DNA of 64,000 bases from Thermohalobaculum sp038534135 (GCA_038534135.1 JBCAXJ010000005.1:51929-115928); one strand, 5' to 3'; positions 41,662-50,591 are shown, counted from the stretch's first letter. Program-made: numbers and translations. Notes: generated by a model not told the origin, from the sequence alone.

Positions 41662-43627
41662 CACGATCATCGAGATAGTCCTGGGTGGTCCGTATCTTTG
41701 GCCGATCACCCATCTGGAACGGATTGTCTGAAGCCTTGAACTGTGCGTTGACCCGGCAGTCGTCACACATCTGGATCAGCCGCGTGTTGTCCGAGTTCGT
41801 GAACATCGAATGCACGCCCTCCAGTTTCGTGACGATCTTCTCGATCGTGGACTTCACGCCGAACGGTTTCCCGCACTCGACGCAGCAGAAGGGCTCCTCG
41901 CCGTGGAGCTCCCGCGTGGCCAGCGCCGAAGGCCGCAGATCAAGTTGCGGAACAAGCTCGATCGCAGTCTCTGGGCAGACGGTCGCGCAAATCCCGCATT
42001 GCAGGCAGGCTTCTTCGCGGAAATTGACCTCGGGCTTGTCCGGATTGTCGCCCAGTGCACCGGGCGGGCAGAGCGACACGCAGGCGAGGCAGAGAGTGCA
42101 CTTTTGCGTATCGATCTTGATCACTCCGTAAGGTGCGCCCGTTGGCAGAGGAAGTGGCACCTCCGGAGCGCCACCCAGGATCGCGGTCGCCGCGAGGCGC
42201 GTGACCTCCCGGCGTCCTCCCAACGGCAAGATTGTGCCATGATCCATCGACGGTGCTTCGGCGCTGTAAAGCTGCTGCGAAAGCGCATCCGGGTCGTCGA
42301 CGTCAACCCAGCCAATCCGGTTCGGGGCGCTCGCTGCGGCGATTGCCTGCGCGATCCCTATCTGCGCATCGATAGGTTGGCGTTCCGTCCGAGGTCCCGG
42401 CAGAATGTGGACATCGGCAAACCCGACCGCGAGTGCTGCAAGTATCTCGGCATGCCCAAACGCACCGAGCGAAGAAAGTTCGAAGGGAATGACGTCCGCA
42501 GGCACGCCGCGTCCGAAGCGCGCTGCAAGACTGATCATCTCGGCGCCGTGATCGTCGTGCACTAGCAGGCGCGGTGCAGCACCGCCTGCCTTGCGATAGA
42601 TCTCGGCCAGGGTGCGCAACCGGGTGAAGATTTGCTGGACCGGTGGATCATCGGCCGAGGCAGCGCCAGAGGGACACACCGCAGCACAGGCACCGCAGCC
42701 CGCGCAGATGTTCGGGTCGATCGAGACGCTCTCGCCCGCCGGCGAAATCGCAGATGTCGGGCAGAGATCGAGGCACCGGGTGCATCCGGTCTGCTCGGCC
42801 CGGGAGTGTGCGCAAAGGTTCGCGTCGAACCGGATGTAGAGCGGCTTCTCGAACGTCCCGACAAGATGGCTGGCTTCGAACAACACGCGCTCGACGGCCA
42901 GGGGGTCTGCCGGGTCGGCGCGCAGGTAGCCGTCGCGCTTGTGGTGTGCGGGGAACATTGGCGTGTCGCCTGTCAGGTCAACGATCACGTCGCAGTCCGA
43001 TTTTGCGCCGTTGACAGGCGATGTGAACGTGCGTGCGCCGCGCCCCGCCGGTGACCATTCGCAAAAACCATCGACGGTGACGCTGAAACGGCCGAGTGCG
43101 CCCGCAGCGTTTGAAACCCGGCCTGCGACGACGCCTATCTGCGCGCCGGTAGGTGGATGCAAGTCCTCCGGTACCGGGATCATGCAGGTGACCGCGAGGG
43201 TCGCCGACAGACGCGCAGCGGCTGGCAGGGCGACATCCGGCTTGCCTATCACCAGGCAGACACCGCCGGAGACGACATCCATCGCAGGAACCTCGGGCGC
43301 GGGCAGTCTGGCTTCGGCGATCAGCGCTGCCATTTTAGGGCCCGCGTCGCGGTCGTCCGACCATCCGGCGCGATCGCGAATGTCGATGCAGGTCAATCGA
43401 TCCGTGGCCCCGAGATCCTCGGCGAGATCGCGGAAGGTCTCGGCCTCCTGTCCGCATGCGATGATCACGTCACCGGTTTGCAGAGCTTGCGCGGCGCGGG
43501 CGGCTTCGTCACGGCAGAGATAGGTGCCTACCTTCTGGCAGGTCAGTCCGCAGCCTTGCGCGATCGCTTCGGCATCGACACGCATCGACCCGGTGCAGTC
43601 GCACAGCAGCAGCGTTGGCTCGGACAT
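41654..43627 (-). CDS. Multi-cluster 4Fe-4S ferredoxin-like protein of the formate dehydrogenase region
   Basis: A 657-residue soluble protein. The N-terminal 270 residues carry Cys-containing LLLCDCTGSM, CGLTCQKVGTYLC and a nucleotide-fold-like part. Four ferredoxin-type cysteine clusters follow: CTRCLDLCPTSA, CAGCGACAAVCPSGA, CTLCLACVSLCPPGA and CLQCGICATVCPETA. The C-terminus has two CxxC pairs (CCVECGKPFG and MCDDC), like a rubredoxin/zinc ribbon. It may pass electrons to or from the enzyme, or support its assembly. Divergent from DUF3305/DUF3306 and coupled to the carbonic anhydrase gene downstream. Such proteins are a regular member of this gene set in alphaproteobacteria. Confidence 0.9.
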   Translation of the reverse strand: MSEPTLLLCDCTGSMRVDAEAIAQGCGLTCQKVGTYLCRDEAARAAQALQTGDVIIACGQEAETFRDLAEDLGATDRLTCIDIRDRAGWSDDRDAGPKMAALIAEARLPAPEVPAMDVVSGGVCLVIGKPDVALPAAARLSATLAVTCMIPVPEDLHPPTGAQIGVVAGRVSNAAGALGRFSVTVDGFCEWSPAGRGARTFTSPVNGAKSDCDVIVDLTGDTPMFPAHHKRDGYLRADPADPLAVERVLFEASHLVGTFEKPLYIRFDANLCAHSRAEQTGCTRCLDLCPTSAISPAGESVSIDPNICAGCGACAAVCPSGAASADDPPVQQIFTRLRTLAEIYRKAGGAAPRLLVHDDHGAEMISLAARFGRGVPADVIPFELSSLGAFGHAEILAALAVGFADVHILPGPRTERQPIDAQIGIAQAIAAASAPNRIGWVDVDDPDALSQQLYSAEAPSMDHGTILPLGGRREVTRLAATAILGGAPEVPLPLPTGAPYGVIKIDTQKCTLCLACVSLCPPGALGDNPDKPEVNFREEACLQCGICATVCPETAIELVPQLDLRPSALATRELHGEEPFCCVECGKPFGVKSTIEKIVTKLEGVHSMFTNSDNTRLIQMCDDCRVNAQFKASDNPFQMGDRPKIRTTQDYLDDRDD

Positions 43628-43710
43628 GGCTCCCTCCCGTTATGGCCGCTGTCGCCGCGACCTGTCGGGCATTCCTAAAGCAAGTCGGGCGCCAGGCAAG
43701 CGTGCTGTGC

Positions 43711-43739
43711 TTGACGGCGGGTGCCCCTGCGGCTCTAGT
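43711..43739 (+). promoter_or_regulatory. Possible promoter of the DUF3305/DUF3306 genes
   Basis: TTGACG (43711-43716) and TCTAGT (43734-43739) are 17 bases apart. The -10 ends only seven bases before the ATG at 43747, so the transcript would be almost leaderless. Confidence 0.35.
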
Positions 43740-43746
43740 GCGCGGC

Positions 43747-44343
43747 ATGACGGACACAAAGGAAAAAAGCGCAACCGCAGACCTTTCGAATCGGGAGGCA
43801 TCTATCCCGGTCGGTGTGGTGATCCGCAAACAACCCGGTGTCACGCGCTGGGCCAAGTGGATTTGGCGCGCCGTGGCGGTTCTGCCAGGAGCCAAGCCCG
43901 CCGAGTGGTACGAGATGCGCCGTGATGGAGACGCCGTCGAGTATCACGCTGCGACCGTGGATCTGGAGGTGCACCGAAAGGAAACCGAAGGCTACCGCGT
44001 CTCCCTGTCGACCGATCCGCCGAGTGTCTATGTCGTTCTGCGTCCAACCGAGGACCCCGAGGCAGAACATGACGTCGAGGTTTTCCGCGTCACGGCCTCG
44101 GCGTTCGAAGCGCAGGATTATCTCGACAGCGGCGAGGAGATTGTCGAACCGGTTCCGATGCCCCCGCAGCTTCTGGCGTGGCTGACCTCATTCGTTGAAG
44201 TGCACCATGTTGATGAGGAGTTCCACAAACGCAAACGCAAACGGTGGACGGAAGACCTTGTCGAGGACGGCAAGGGTGATGCGCGGGTTCGGCAGGAAGC
44301 GGATGTCTATCGATCGCCTGCGTCCAAGAGGACCGTACATTGA
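43747..44343 (+). CDS. DUF3305 domain protein
   Basis: A 198-residue DUF3305 protein: PVGVVIRKQPGVTRWAKWIWRAVAVLPGA near residue 22, then YEMRRDGDAVEYHAATVDLEVHRKETEGY and PPSVYVVLRPTED. The C-terminus is basic (KRKRKRWTEDL). DUF3305 is nearly always encoded together with DUF3306 next to formate dehydrogenase genes; the molecular role is unknown. The frame runs upstream to 43615 over the divergent gene; the ATG at 43747 fits the family. Confidence 0.88.
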   Translation: MTDTKEKSATADLSNREASIPVGVVIRKQPGVTRWAKWIWRAVAVLPGAKPAEWYEMRRDGDAVEYHAATVDLEVHRKETEGYRVSLSTDPPSVYVVLRPTEDPEAEHDVEVFRVTASAFEAQDYLDSGEEIVEPVPMPPQLLAWLTSFVEVHHVDEEFHKRKRKRWTEDLVEDGKGDARVRQEADVYRSPASKRTVH

Positions 44344-44987
44344 GCCGCGAGACGGACGGCTTTCTGGGCCGGTGGTCCGCGCGCAAGCAGTCAGCGCGGC
44401 AGCCGGAACCAGAGGAGGAGGGCTCGAACGATGTGGCCGCCCCGGAGAACGCCGAGGAAGACACACGCACCGAGGCGGAAATCCTGGACGAGTTGGGATT
44501 GCGCGATCCGGATGAGATGGAGCCAGGTGACGATTTCTCGGGTTTCATGGCATCGGGCGTGCCGGAGCGGCTGCGGAACCGAGCTCTGCGCAAGCTGTGG
44601 CTGACAAATCCGGTGCTGGCCAATCTGGACGAGTTGGTGGATTACGGCGAGGACTTCACCGACGCAGCGACGGTCGTCGAGAACCTGGCGACGGCTTACC
44701 GGGTCGGCAAAGGGTTCCTGCGCGACCCAGATCCTGATGATGTTCAGCCTGAAGACCCGACTGAGACCGATGCAACGGCGGATGGGTCAACCGCGCCTGA
44801 CCAGGCTGCCGAGGTTCCGTCAGGTGAAATCGCTACCGCAAACGATACCGAAGATCAGGCTGATCTACCATCAGACGCCAGTGCGAATGCGTTGGCGAAG
44901 GCTCAAGCGCAGGCTGAACCATCGACCCCAATCGCTCACGAAAGCCCAGTGATTCCGATGCGACGGATGGCATTTCGGGTCGACTGA
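44340..44987 (+). CDS. DUF3306 domain protein
   Basis: A 215-residue DUF3306 protein: FLGRWSARKQ at the start, TEAEILDELGLRDPDEMEPGDDFSGFMASGVPERLRNRALRKLWLTNPVLANLDELVDYGEDF as the family core (about 40-110), then a long acidic, Ala/Thr/Asp-rich, probably disordered tail. It starts with TTG overlapping the DUF3305 stop (TTGA). It ends before an intergenic region that carries an inverted repeat and then torD. Confidence 0.88.
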   Translation: MSRETDGFLGRWSARKQSARQPEPEEEGSNDVAAPENAEEDTRTEAEILDELGLRDPDEMEPGDDFSGFMASGVPERLRNRALRKLWLTNPVLANLDELVDYGEDFTDAATVVENLATAYRVGKGFLRDPDPDDVQPEDPTETDATADGSTAPDQAAEVPSGEIATANDTEDQADLPSDASANALAKAQAQAEPSTPIAHESPVIPMRRMAFRVD

Positions 44988-45082
44988 CGCGTCCTTCAAT
45001 CGTTGCTTCTGCAAAGTCCGAAACGTCACCTCGTCAAGTGCATCGCGGAGCCAGCCGGACTTTCAAGGCCGGTGCGACAAGC

Positions 45083-45118
45083 TTGACCAAGAAATTGGTC
45101 GTCTCTACGGTTGGTCAA
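45083..45118. promoter_or_regulatory. Inverted repeats upstream of torD
   Basis: A palindrome GACCAA-GAAA-TTGGTC (45085-45100) is followed by a third half-site TTGGTCAA (45111-45118), which is the complement of TTGACCAA at 45083-45090. The first arm contains a -35-like TTGACC. Such a spaced set of half-sites is a possible operator for the formate dehydrogenase transcript. Confidence 0.45.
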
Positions 45119-45152
45119 ACACGACCGGAAAACCGGCGTCACGGGAGGGTCC

Positions 45153-45764
45153 ATGACTTTGGCAGAAAAGACTGCCGAATTCGAGATTGCAGCGGAGGAA
45201 CTCCTCCGGGCCGATCTTTACGATATGCTCGGCGCGCTTCTCGCCCGACCGCCTACACCCGAACTTCTTGCGATGGTCAAAGGCCTCTCTGGCGACGCAT
45301 CGTCTCTGGGGCAGGGGATCAGCGCGATGGCGCGCCTGGCCAGTCAACTCAAGCCCGTGGCAATCGAAGCGGAATTCAACACGCTCTTCATCGGGCTGAC
45401 CCGGGGCGAGTTGCTGCCCTATGCATCCTATTACATGACCGGCTTCCTGCACGAGAAGCCTCTTGCGGTGTTGCGCACCGAGATGGCGCGGCTGCAGATC
45501 GAGCGCGCCCCCAATGTCTTCGAACCCGAGGACAACATCGCCAGCTTGTGCGAGATGATGGCCGGTCTGATCCGCGGGCGTTTCGGGCGCATCGCGGATC
45601 TGGGCACGCAGAGGGACTTCTTCTCTGCCCATGTCGCACCCTGGGCAGGGCATTTCTTCAGCGATCTGGAAGCGGCGAAGGCGAGCGTCTTCTTCGCGCC
45701 GGTCGGAACAATCGGCAAAGCGTTCATGGAGATCGAGCGCGAAGCCTTTCGGATGGGCGTCTGA
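45153..45764 (+). CDS. TorD-family chaperone for a Tat-exported molybdoenzyme
   Basis: A 203-residue all-helical TorD/DmsD-like chaperone: LLRADLYDMLGALLARPPTPELL near residue 18, LKPVAIEAEFNTLFIGLTRGELLPYASYYMTGFLHEKPLA as the family core (E-x-x-x-L-F-x-G and PYASYY), and HVAPWAGHFFSDLE. These chaperones hold the molybdoenzyme and its Tat signal until cofactor insertion is complete. The start at 45153 follows GGGAGG. It precedes the Tat-signal peptide gene and fdhA. Confidence 0.92.
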   Translation: MTLAEKTAEFEIAAEELLRADLYDMLGALLARPPTPELLAMVKGLSGDASSLGQGISAMARLASQLKPVAIEAEFNTLFIGLTRGELLPYASYYMTGFLHEKPLAVLRTEMARLQIERAPNVFEPEDNIASLCEMMAGLIRGRFGRIADLGTQRDFFSAHVAPWAGHFFSDLEAAKASVFFAPVGTIGKAFMEIEREAFRMGV

Positions 45765-45777
45765 GGCGTCTGAACTC

Positions 45778-45802
45778 GTAGGGTGCGCAATGCGCACCCT
45801 AC
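45778..45802. repeat. Palindromic REP-like element
   Basis: Perfect 11-base arms (GTAGGGTGCGC and its complement) with an AAT loop, 13 bases after the torD stop and 22 bases before the next ATG. I recall this GGGTGCGCAATGCGCACCC type as a dispersed element in many bacterial genomes. In this place it could also stabilise or attenuate the transcript. Confidence 0.6.
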
Positions 45803-45824
45803 CAAAACTTGGAAGGAAACGACC

Positions 45825-46007
45825 ATGAGTGAACAGGAGCGGGCAAACCGCCGGGATTTCCTGAAGCTCGCAGCGGCGGGTGCGCCAGTGGCCGCGGTTG
45901 CCGCAGTGACAAGCACCACCGAAGCCGAGGCGGCTGTCGACCAGAGCCGCGAAGGCCTGCGCGACACCGAGATGACCCGGAAATACTACGAGACGGCCCG
46001 TTTCTGA
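45825..46007 (+). CDS. Small Tat-signal protein of the formate dehydrogenase operon
   Basis: A 60-residue protein. It has a textbook twin-arginine signal (NRRDFLKLAAAGAPVAAVAAV) and a short acidic tail (TRKYYETARF). Proteins like this regularly stand between the TorD gene and the catalytic subunit gene, and are known as 'formate dehydrogenase region TAT target'. Only about 25 residues would remain after cleavage, so it may act as a small periplasmic subunit or as an anchored peptide. GGAAGG precedes the ATG at 45825. Confidence 0.88.
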   Translation: MSEQERANRRDFLKLAAAGAPVAAVAAVTSTTEAEAAVDQSREGLRDTEMTRKYYETARF

Positions 46008-46097
46008 CGCTGTGACCACTTACGGGTGACGGTTGCGATAGGCCCTGATCCCCAGAGGTACCACGCCAGGACGAAGGTCCAAGCAAGGGAGTTTAAG

Positions 46098-48998
46098 ATG
46101 CTCAGGAAGAAGACAAACGGGGTTGCGGGACGCCCCCGGAGTGAGTCGATCCTGTCTCAAGTTGCCGCCAAGTCGGTCGACCGCCGCGCCTTTCTGCGCG
46201 GATCGGGGCTGGCGATCGGCGGATTGGCCGCCGCCGCTGCGACCGGTGGCACCGTGCGGCAGGCGAGTGCCGCCTCGGCCGCTGATGGTGCGGTCGACAT
46301 CGTCAAGTCAGTCTGCACGCACTGCTCTGTCGGGTGTACGGTTCTGGCCGAAGTGCAGAACGGCGTCTGGACGGGGCAGGAGCCCGGCTGGGACAGCCCG
46401 TTCAACCTGGGTGCTCACTGCGCCAAGGGTGCCGCGGTGCGCGAGCACGCCCACGGCGAGCGCCGCCTGAAATACCCGATGAAGCTGGTGGACGGAAAGT
46501 ACGTCCGCATGAGCTGGGAAGACGCGATCAACGAGATCGGCGACAAGATGCTGCAAATCCGCCAGGAAAGCGGGCCGGACAGCGTCTACTGGCTGGGCTC
46601 GGCCAAGCACAACAACGAACAGGCCTATCTGTTCCGCAAGTTCGCCGCCTACTGGGGCACGAACAACGTGGATCACCAGGCGCGGATCTGTCACTCGACC
46701 ACGGTCGCGGGTGTTGCGAACACCTGGGGCTACGGGGCGATGACGAACTCGTACAACGATATCCACAAGTCGAAGGCGATCTTCCTGATCGGCGGAAACC
46801 CGGCCGAGGCACACCCGGTCAGCCTGCTGCACATCCTGAAGTCGAAGGAAGAGAACAACGCGCCGCTGATCGTCTGCGATCCGCGCTTCACGCGGACGGC
46901 GGCCCATGCCGACGAATACGTGCGGTTCCGCCCGGGCACCGACGTGGCACTGATCTGGGGTATCCTCTGGCACATCTTCGAGAACGGCTGGGAGGACAAG
47001 GAGTTCATCCGCACCCGGGTCTGGGGGATGGACCAGATCAAGACCGAGGTTGCGAAGTGGAACCCGGAAGAGGTCGAGCGCGTCACCGGCACGCCGGGAT
47101 CTCAGTTGAAGCGCGTCGCACGCACCATGGCGAACAACCGCCCGGGCACCGTGATCTGGTGCATGGGTGGCACGCAGCACACCAATGGCAACAACAACAC
47201 CCGCGCTTACTGCGTGCTGCAGCTCGCGCTGGGCAACATGGGCACCTCGGGTGGTGGCACCAACATCTTCCGTGGCCACGACAACGTGCAGGGCGCGACG
47301 GACCTTGGTGTTCTGTCCCATACCCTGCCGGGCTACTACGGTCTGAAGACCGGCTCGTGGAAGCACTGGGCACGTGTCTGGGCTGGTGAGAAGACTGCAT
47401 CGGACAAGGCGAACGCCGAATACGACTACATTCTCAGCCAGTTCGAGAACAAGGATCTGATGGAAGGCAAGGGTATCCCTGTCAGTCGTTGGATCGACGG
47501 TGTGCTCGAAGACGTCGAGAACATGGACCAGCCGAACAAGGTTCGCGGCATGGTCTTCTGGGGCCACGCGCCGAACTCTCAGACCCGTCAGGTCGAGATG
47601 AAGGATGCGATGGAGAAACTGGATATCATGGTCGTCATCGACCCGTATCCGACGGTCTCCGCTGTGCTCCCGGATCGTCAGGACGGTGTCTACCTGCTGC
47701 CCGCGGCAACGCAGTTCGAAACCTACGGCTCGGTCACGGCATCGAACCGCTCGATCCAGTGGCGTGACAAGGTTGTCGAGCCGCTGTTCGAGTCGCTGCC
47801 GGATCACACCATCGCGGTTAAGCTGGCGAAGAAGCTCGGATTTGCAGACAACTTCCTGCAGAACATCGAGGTCGACGAGAACGACGAGCCGAAGATCGAG
47901 GACATCACGGCCGAGATCAACGCGGGCATGTGGACCGTCGGCTACACCGGGCAGACGCCCGAGCGTATCCGCAAGCACATGGCGAACCAGCACACGTTCG
48001 ACAGGACCACCCTGCAGGCACTGGGCGGACCTTGCGATGGCGACTACTATGGCATGCCATGGCCGGCGTGGGGCACGGGTGACATGAACCACCCGGGCAC
48101 GCCGAACCTCTACGACATGTCGAAGCCGGTCTCTGAGGGTGGTCTCACGTTCCGGGCCCGGTTCGGCGTCGAACGGGACGGTGACAACCTGCTGGCGGAA
48201 GGCGTCTACTCGGAAGGCTCCGAGATTCAGGACGGCTACCCTGAGTTCACCATGCAGATGCTGATGGACCTGGGTTGGGACAGCGACCTGACCGACGAAG
48301 AGCGGGCCGTCATCGACGGTATTGCCGGGCCGAAGACGAACTGGAAGACCGACCTCTCCGGTGGCATCCAGCGCGTCGCGATCAAGCACGAGTGTGCGCC
48401 GTTCGGCAACGCCAAGGCGCGTGCGGTGGTCTGGACCTTCCCGGATCCGATCCCGCTGCACCGCGAGCCGCTCTACACCAACCGGCGTGATCTGGTCGCT
48501 GACTACCCGACCTATGACGACCGCAGGGCCTATCGTCTGCCGACGCTCTATGCGTCGATCCAGAAGAAGGACTTCTCGAAGGACTACCCGATCATCCTGA
48601 CCTCGGGCCGTCTGGTCGAGTACGAGGGCGGCGGCGACGAGACCCGGTCGAATCCGTGGCTCGCCGAACTGCAGCAGGAAATGTTCGTCGAGATGAACAC
48701 CCGCGATGCCAACAATCTGGGCATCAAGGATGGCGAGCAGGTCTGGGTCGAAGGTCCGGAAGGCGGCAAGGTCAAGGTTGCGGCCATGGTCACAGAGCGG
48801 GTCGGCGAGGGCGTTGCCTTCATGCCGTTCCACTTCGGCGGGCACTTCCAGGGCAAGGATCTTCGGGAGAAATATCCCGACGGTGCCGATCCTTACGTGC
48901 TCGGCGAGGCGTCCAACACCGCACAGACATATGGCTATGACTCGGTCACTCAGATGCAGGAGACCAAGGCCACACTCTGCAAAATTGAAAAAGCATAA
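46098..48998 (+). CDS. fdhA: Formate dehydrogenase catalytic (alpha) subunit
   Basis: A 966-residue Mo/W-bis-MGD oxidoreductase that oxidises formate to CO2. The Tat signal is in VDRRAFLRGSGLAIGGLAA (about residues 27-45). The first 4Fe-4S cluster is bound by C73, C76, C80 and C108 (CTHCSVGC and GAHCAKGA). The metal ligand is a cysteine, C198 in QARICHSTT, where other enzymes have selenocysteine; H199 follows as expected. The start at 46098 follows AAGGGAG. It is part of the operon torD, Tat protein, alpha, beta. The size and subunit set fit the periplasmic FDH-N/FDH-O or FDH3 type. No in-frame TGA was seen. Confidence 0.95.
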   Translation: MLRKKTNGVAGRPRSESILSQVAAKSVDRRAFLRGSGLAIGGLAAAAATGGTVRQASAASAADGAVDIVKSVCTHCSVGCTVLAEVQNGVWTGQEPGWDSPFNLGAHCAKGAAVREHAHGERRLKYPMKLVDGKYVRMSWEDAINEIGDKMLQIRQESGPDSVYWLGSAKHNNEQAYLFRKFAAYWGTNNVDHQARICHSTTVAGVANTWGYGAMTNSYNDIHKSKAIFLIGGNPAEAHPVSLLHILKSKEENNAPLIVCDPRFTRTAAHADEYVRFRPGTDVALIWGILWHIFENGWEDKEFIRTRVWGMDQIKTEVAKWNPEEVERVTGTPGSQLKRVARTMANNRPGTVIWCMGGTQHTNGNNNTRAYCVLQLALGNMGTSGGGTNIFRGHDNVQGATDLGVLSHTLPGYYGLKTGSWKHWARVWAGEKTASDKANAEYDYILSQFENKDLMEGKGIPVSRWIDGVLEDVENMDQPNKVRGMVFWGHAPNSQTRQVEMKDAMEKLDIMVVIDPYPTVSAVLPDRQDGVYLLPAATQFETYGSVTASNRSIQWRDKVVEPLFESLPDHTIAVKLAKKLGFADNFLQNIEVDENDEPKIEDITAEINAGMWTVGYTGQTPERIRKHMANQHTFDRTTLQALGGPCDGDYYGMPWPAWGTGDMNHPGTPNLYDMSKPVSEGGLTFRARFGVERDGDNLLAEGVYSEGSEIQDGYPEFTMQMLMDLGWDSDLTDEERAVIDGIAGPKTNWKTDLSGGIQRVAIKHECAPFGNAKARAVVWTFPDPIPLHREPLYTNRRDLVADYPTYDDRRAYRLPTLYASIQKKDFSKDYPIILTSGRLVEYEGGGDETRSNPWLAELQQEMFVEMNTRDANNLGIKDGEQVWVEGPEGGKVKVAAMVTERVGEGVAFMPFHFGGHFQGKDLREKYPDGADPYVLGEASNTAQTYGYDSVTQMQETKATLCKIEKA

Positions 48999-49012
48999 GG
49001 GGAGGAGAGGAC

Positions 49013-49606
49013 ATGGCACGCGCTAAATTCCTCTGCGACGCGGAACGCTGCATCGAATGCAACGCCTGCGTCACGGCCTGCAAGAACGAGCACGAGATCC
49101 CGTGGGGCATCAACCGTCGCCGCGTGGTCACGCTGAACGACGGCAAGCCCGGCGAACGCTCGATCTCGGTGGCCTGCATGCACTGCTCGGACGCGCCTTG
49201 CATGGCGGTCTGTCCGGTGGACTGCTTCTACCAGAACGAGGACGGTGTGGTCCTGCACTCGAAGGACCTGTGCATCGGTTGCGGATACTGCTTCTATGCG
49301 TGCCCGTTTGGTGCGCCGCAGTACCCGCAGGCGGGCAATTTCGGCTCACGCGGCAAGATGGACAAGTGCACGTTCTGCGCTGGCGGCCCGGAAGAGACCC
49401 ACTCGAATGCCGAGTTTTCGAAGTATGGGCGCAACCGGATCGCCGAGGGCAAGCTGCCAATCTGCGCCGAGATGTGCTCGACCAAGGCGCTTCTGGCCGG
49501 TGACGGCGACGAGGTGTCGAACATCTACCGCGAGCGCGTCGTTGCCCGCGGGTTCGGGTCCGGCGCCTGGGGCTGGGGCACAGCCTATAATCAGAAGGGT
49601 AGCTGA
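49013..49606 (+). CDS. fdh3B: Formate dehydrogenase iron-sulfur (beta) subunit
   Basis: A 197-residue four-cluster ferredoxin subunit: CIECNACVTACKNEH, CMHCSDAPCMAVCPVDC, CIGCGYCFYACPFGAPQ and the CTFC...C set (KCTFCAGGP, CAEMCSTKALLAGD). It relays electrons from the catalytic subunit to the membrane cytochrome b subunit. There is no C-terminal membrane helix, unlike E. coli FdnH, which matches the FDH3 type. GGGGAGGAGAGG precedes its ATG, 14 bp after the alpha gene. A terminator-like hairpin follows. Confidence 0.94.
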   Translation: MARAKFLCDAERCIECNACVTACKNEHEIPWGINRRRVVTLNDGKPGERSISVACMHCSDAPCMAVCPVDCFYQNEDGVVLHSKDLCIGCGYCFYACPFGAPQYPQAGNFGSRGKMDKCTFCAGGPEETHSNAEFSKYGRNRIAEGKLPICAEMCSTKALLAGDGDEVSNIYRERVVARGFGSGAWGWGTAYNQKGS

Positions 49607-49651
49607 ACCCAGGAGAGGGTGAGCCACGGCCCATCCTACGAGAATGTGAAG

Positions 49652-49678
49652 CGCCTCGGTTCTATGCCGGGGCGTTTT
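49652..49678 (+). terminator. Intrinsic terminator after the beta subunit gene
   Basis: An 8-base stem (CGCCTCGG with CCGGGGCG, one G-T pair) and a 7-base loop (49652-49674) are followed by TTTT. It stands 46 bases after the beta stop and would separate the torD-alpha-beta transcript from the FKBP gene. Confidence 0.65.
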
Positions 49679-49745
49679 CCTTGTTGCAGGCTCGTTTCGG
49701 CCCTAGGTTCCCGAAAAATCACACTAGACAGAACTGGATCCGCCA

Positions 49746-50444
49746 ATGACCTCCTTTCTCAAGACCGGCTTTGTGGCCGCATCCATGGCACTCGCGGTTC
49801 CTGCGGCTGCTCAGGAGGTCGCGCCGTTGGAGACGCCGCAACAGAAGGCAAGTTACGGTATCGGTTACAATATGGGCCAGTCGATTTCGCAGCAGGGCCT
49901 GACACTCGACGAGATCGATCCCGCAGCACTCGCACAGGCGGTTCGGGATTTTCTGGCTGGTGACGACCCGCGCGTACCCGAAGCAGAACTGATCGAGGCC
50001 TTCACGGCCATTCAGGTGGCGGTACAGGCCCGCGAAGAGGCAAAGGCGGAAAAGGCTGTCGCGGCTGGCGCGGCGTTTCTCGAGGAAAACAAGGCCGCCG
50101 AAGGCATCGTCACCACCGAGAGCGGGCTGCAATACCGCATCGAGACAGAGGGCGACGGGGCAAGCCCGGAGGCAACCGACACAGTCTCGGTCCATTACGA
50201 GGGGCGGCTGTTGGATGGAACCGTCTTCGACAGTTCTTATGCGCGCGGCGAACCGGCGAGCTTCGGCGTCACGCAGGTGATTCCCGGATGGACAGAATCA
50301 CTGCTTCTGATGAAGCCGGGTGGCAAGTTCGAGGTCTGGATCCCGTCCGAGCTCGCCTATGGATCGCGCGGTGCCGGGGCTGATATCGGGCCGAACGAAA
50401 CGCTGAACTTTACCATTGAGCTTCTTGAAATCGCGGAGAAATAA
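49746..50444 (+). CDS. Exported FKBP-type peptidyl-prolyl isomerase
   Basis: A 232-residue FkpA/Mip-like protein. A signal peptide (MTSFLKTGFVAASMALAVPAAAQ) is followed by a helical dimerisation region (ASYGIGYNMGQSISQQGLTL, and REEAKAEKAVAAGAAFLEENKA). The FKBP domain is in the C-terminal half (VSVHYEGRLLDGTVFDSSYARGEPASF, VIPGWTESLLLMKPGGKFEVWIPSELAYG). It would help fold periplasmic or outer-membrane proteins. It is inserted between the beta and gamma subunit genes. A role in formate dehydrogenase folding is possible, but such a gene often has general functions. Confidence 0.93.
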   Translation: MTSFLKTGFVAASMALAVPAAAQEVAPLETPQQKASYGIGYNMGQSISQQGLTLDEIDPAALAQAVRDFLAGDDPRVPEAELIEAFTAIQVAVQAREEAKAEKAVAAGAAFLEENKAAEGIVTTESGLQYRIETEGDGASPEATDTVSVHYEGRLLDGTVFDSSYARGEPASFGVTQVIPGWTESLLLMKPGGKFEVWIPSELAYGSRGAGADIGPNETLNFTIELLEIAEK

Positions 50445-50591
50445 TATTTCTCTACAACTTGTGGTTCGCGGATGCAGCATTCAGTTCGCGACCGCAACAT
50501 CATGAAGTTCTTGCACATTTTGCGTTTTCAAGTTTGACTCTTGGATCTATCGAGGCCCATGATCTGGAACTCAACCCAAGGGAGAAGAAAA

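Noticed and set aside
46098..48998. Selenocysteine-type formate dehydrogenase
   Set aside because: The metal ligand position is an ordinary cysteine (QARICHSTT) and no in-frame TGA interrupts the gene.
46308..49019. A 903-codon open frame antisense to the formate dehydrogenase catalytic subunit
   Set aside because: It mirrors the codon pattern of fdhA in the complementary strand of a GC-rich gene. Its Arg/Val/His-rich translation has no family features, and the plus-strand product is unmistakable.
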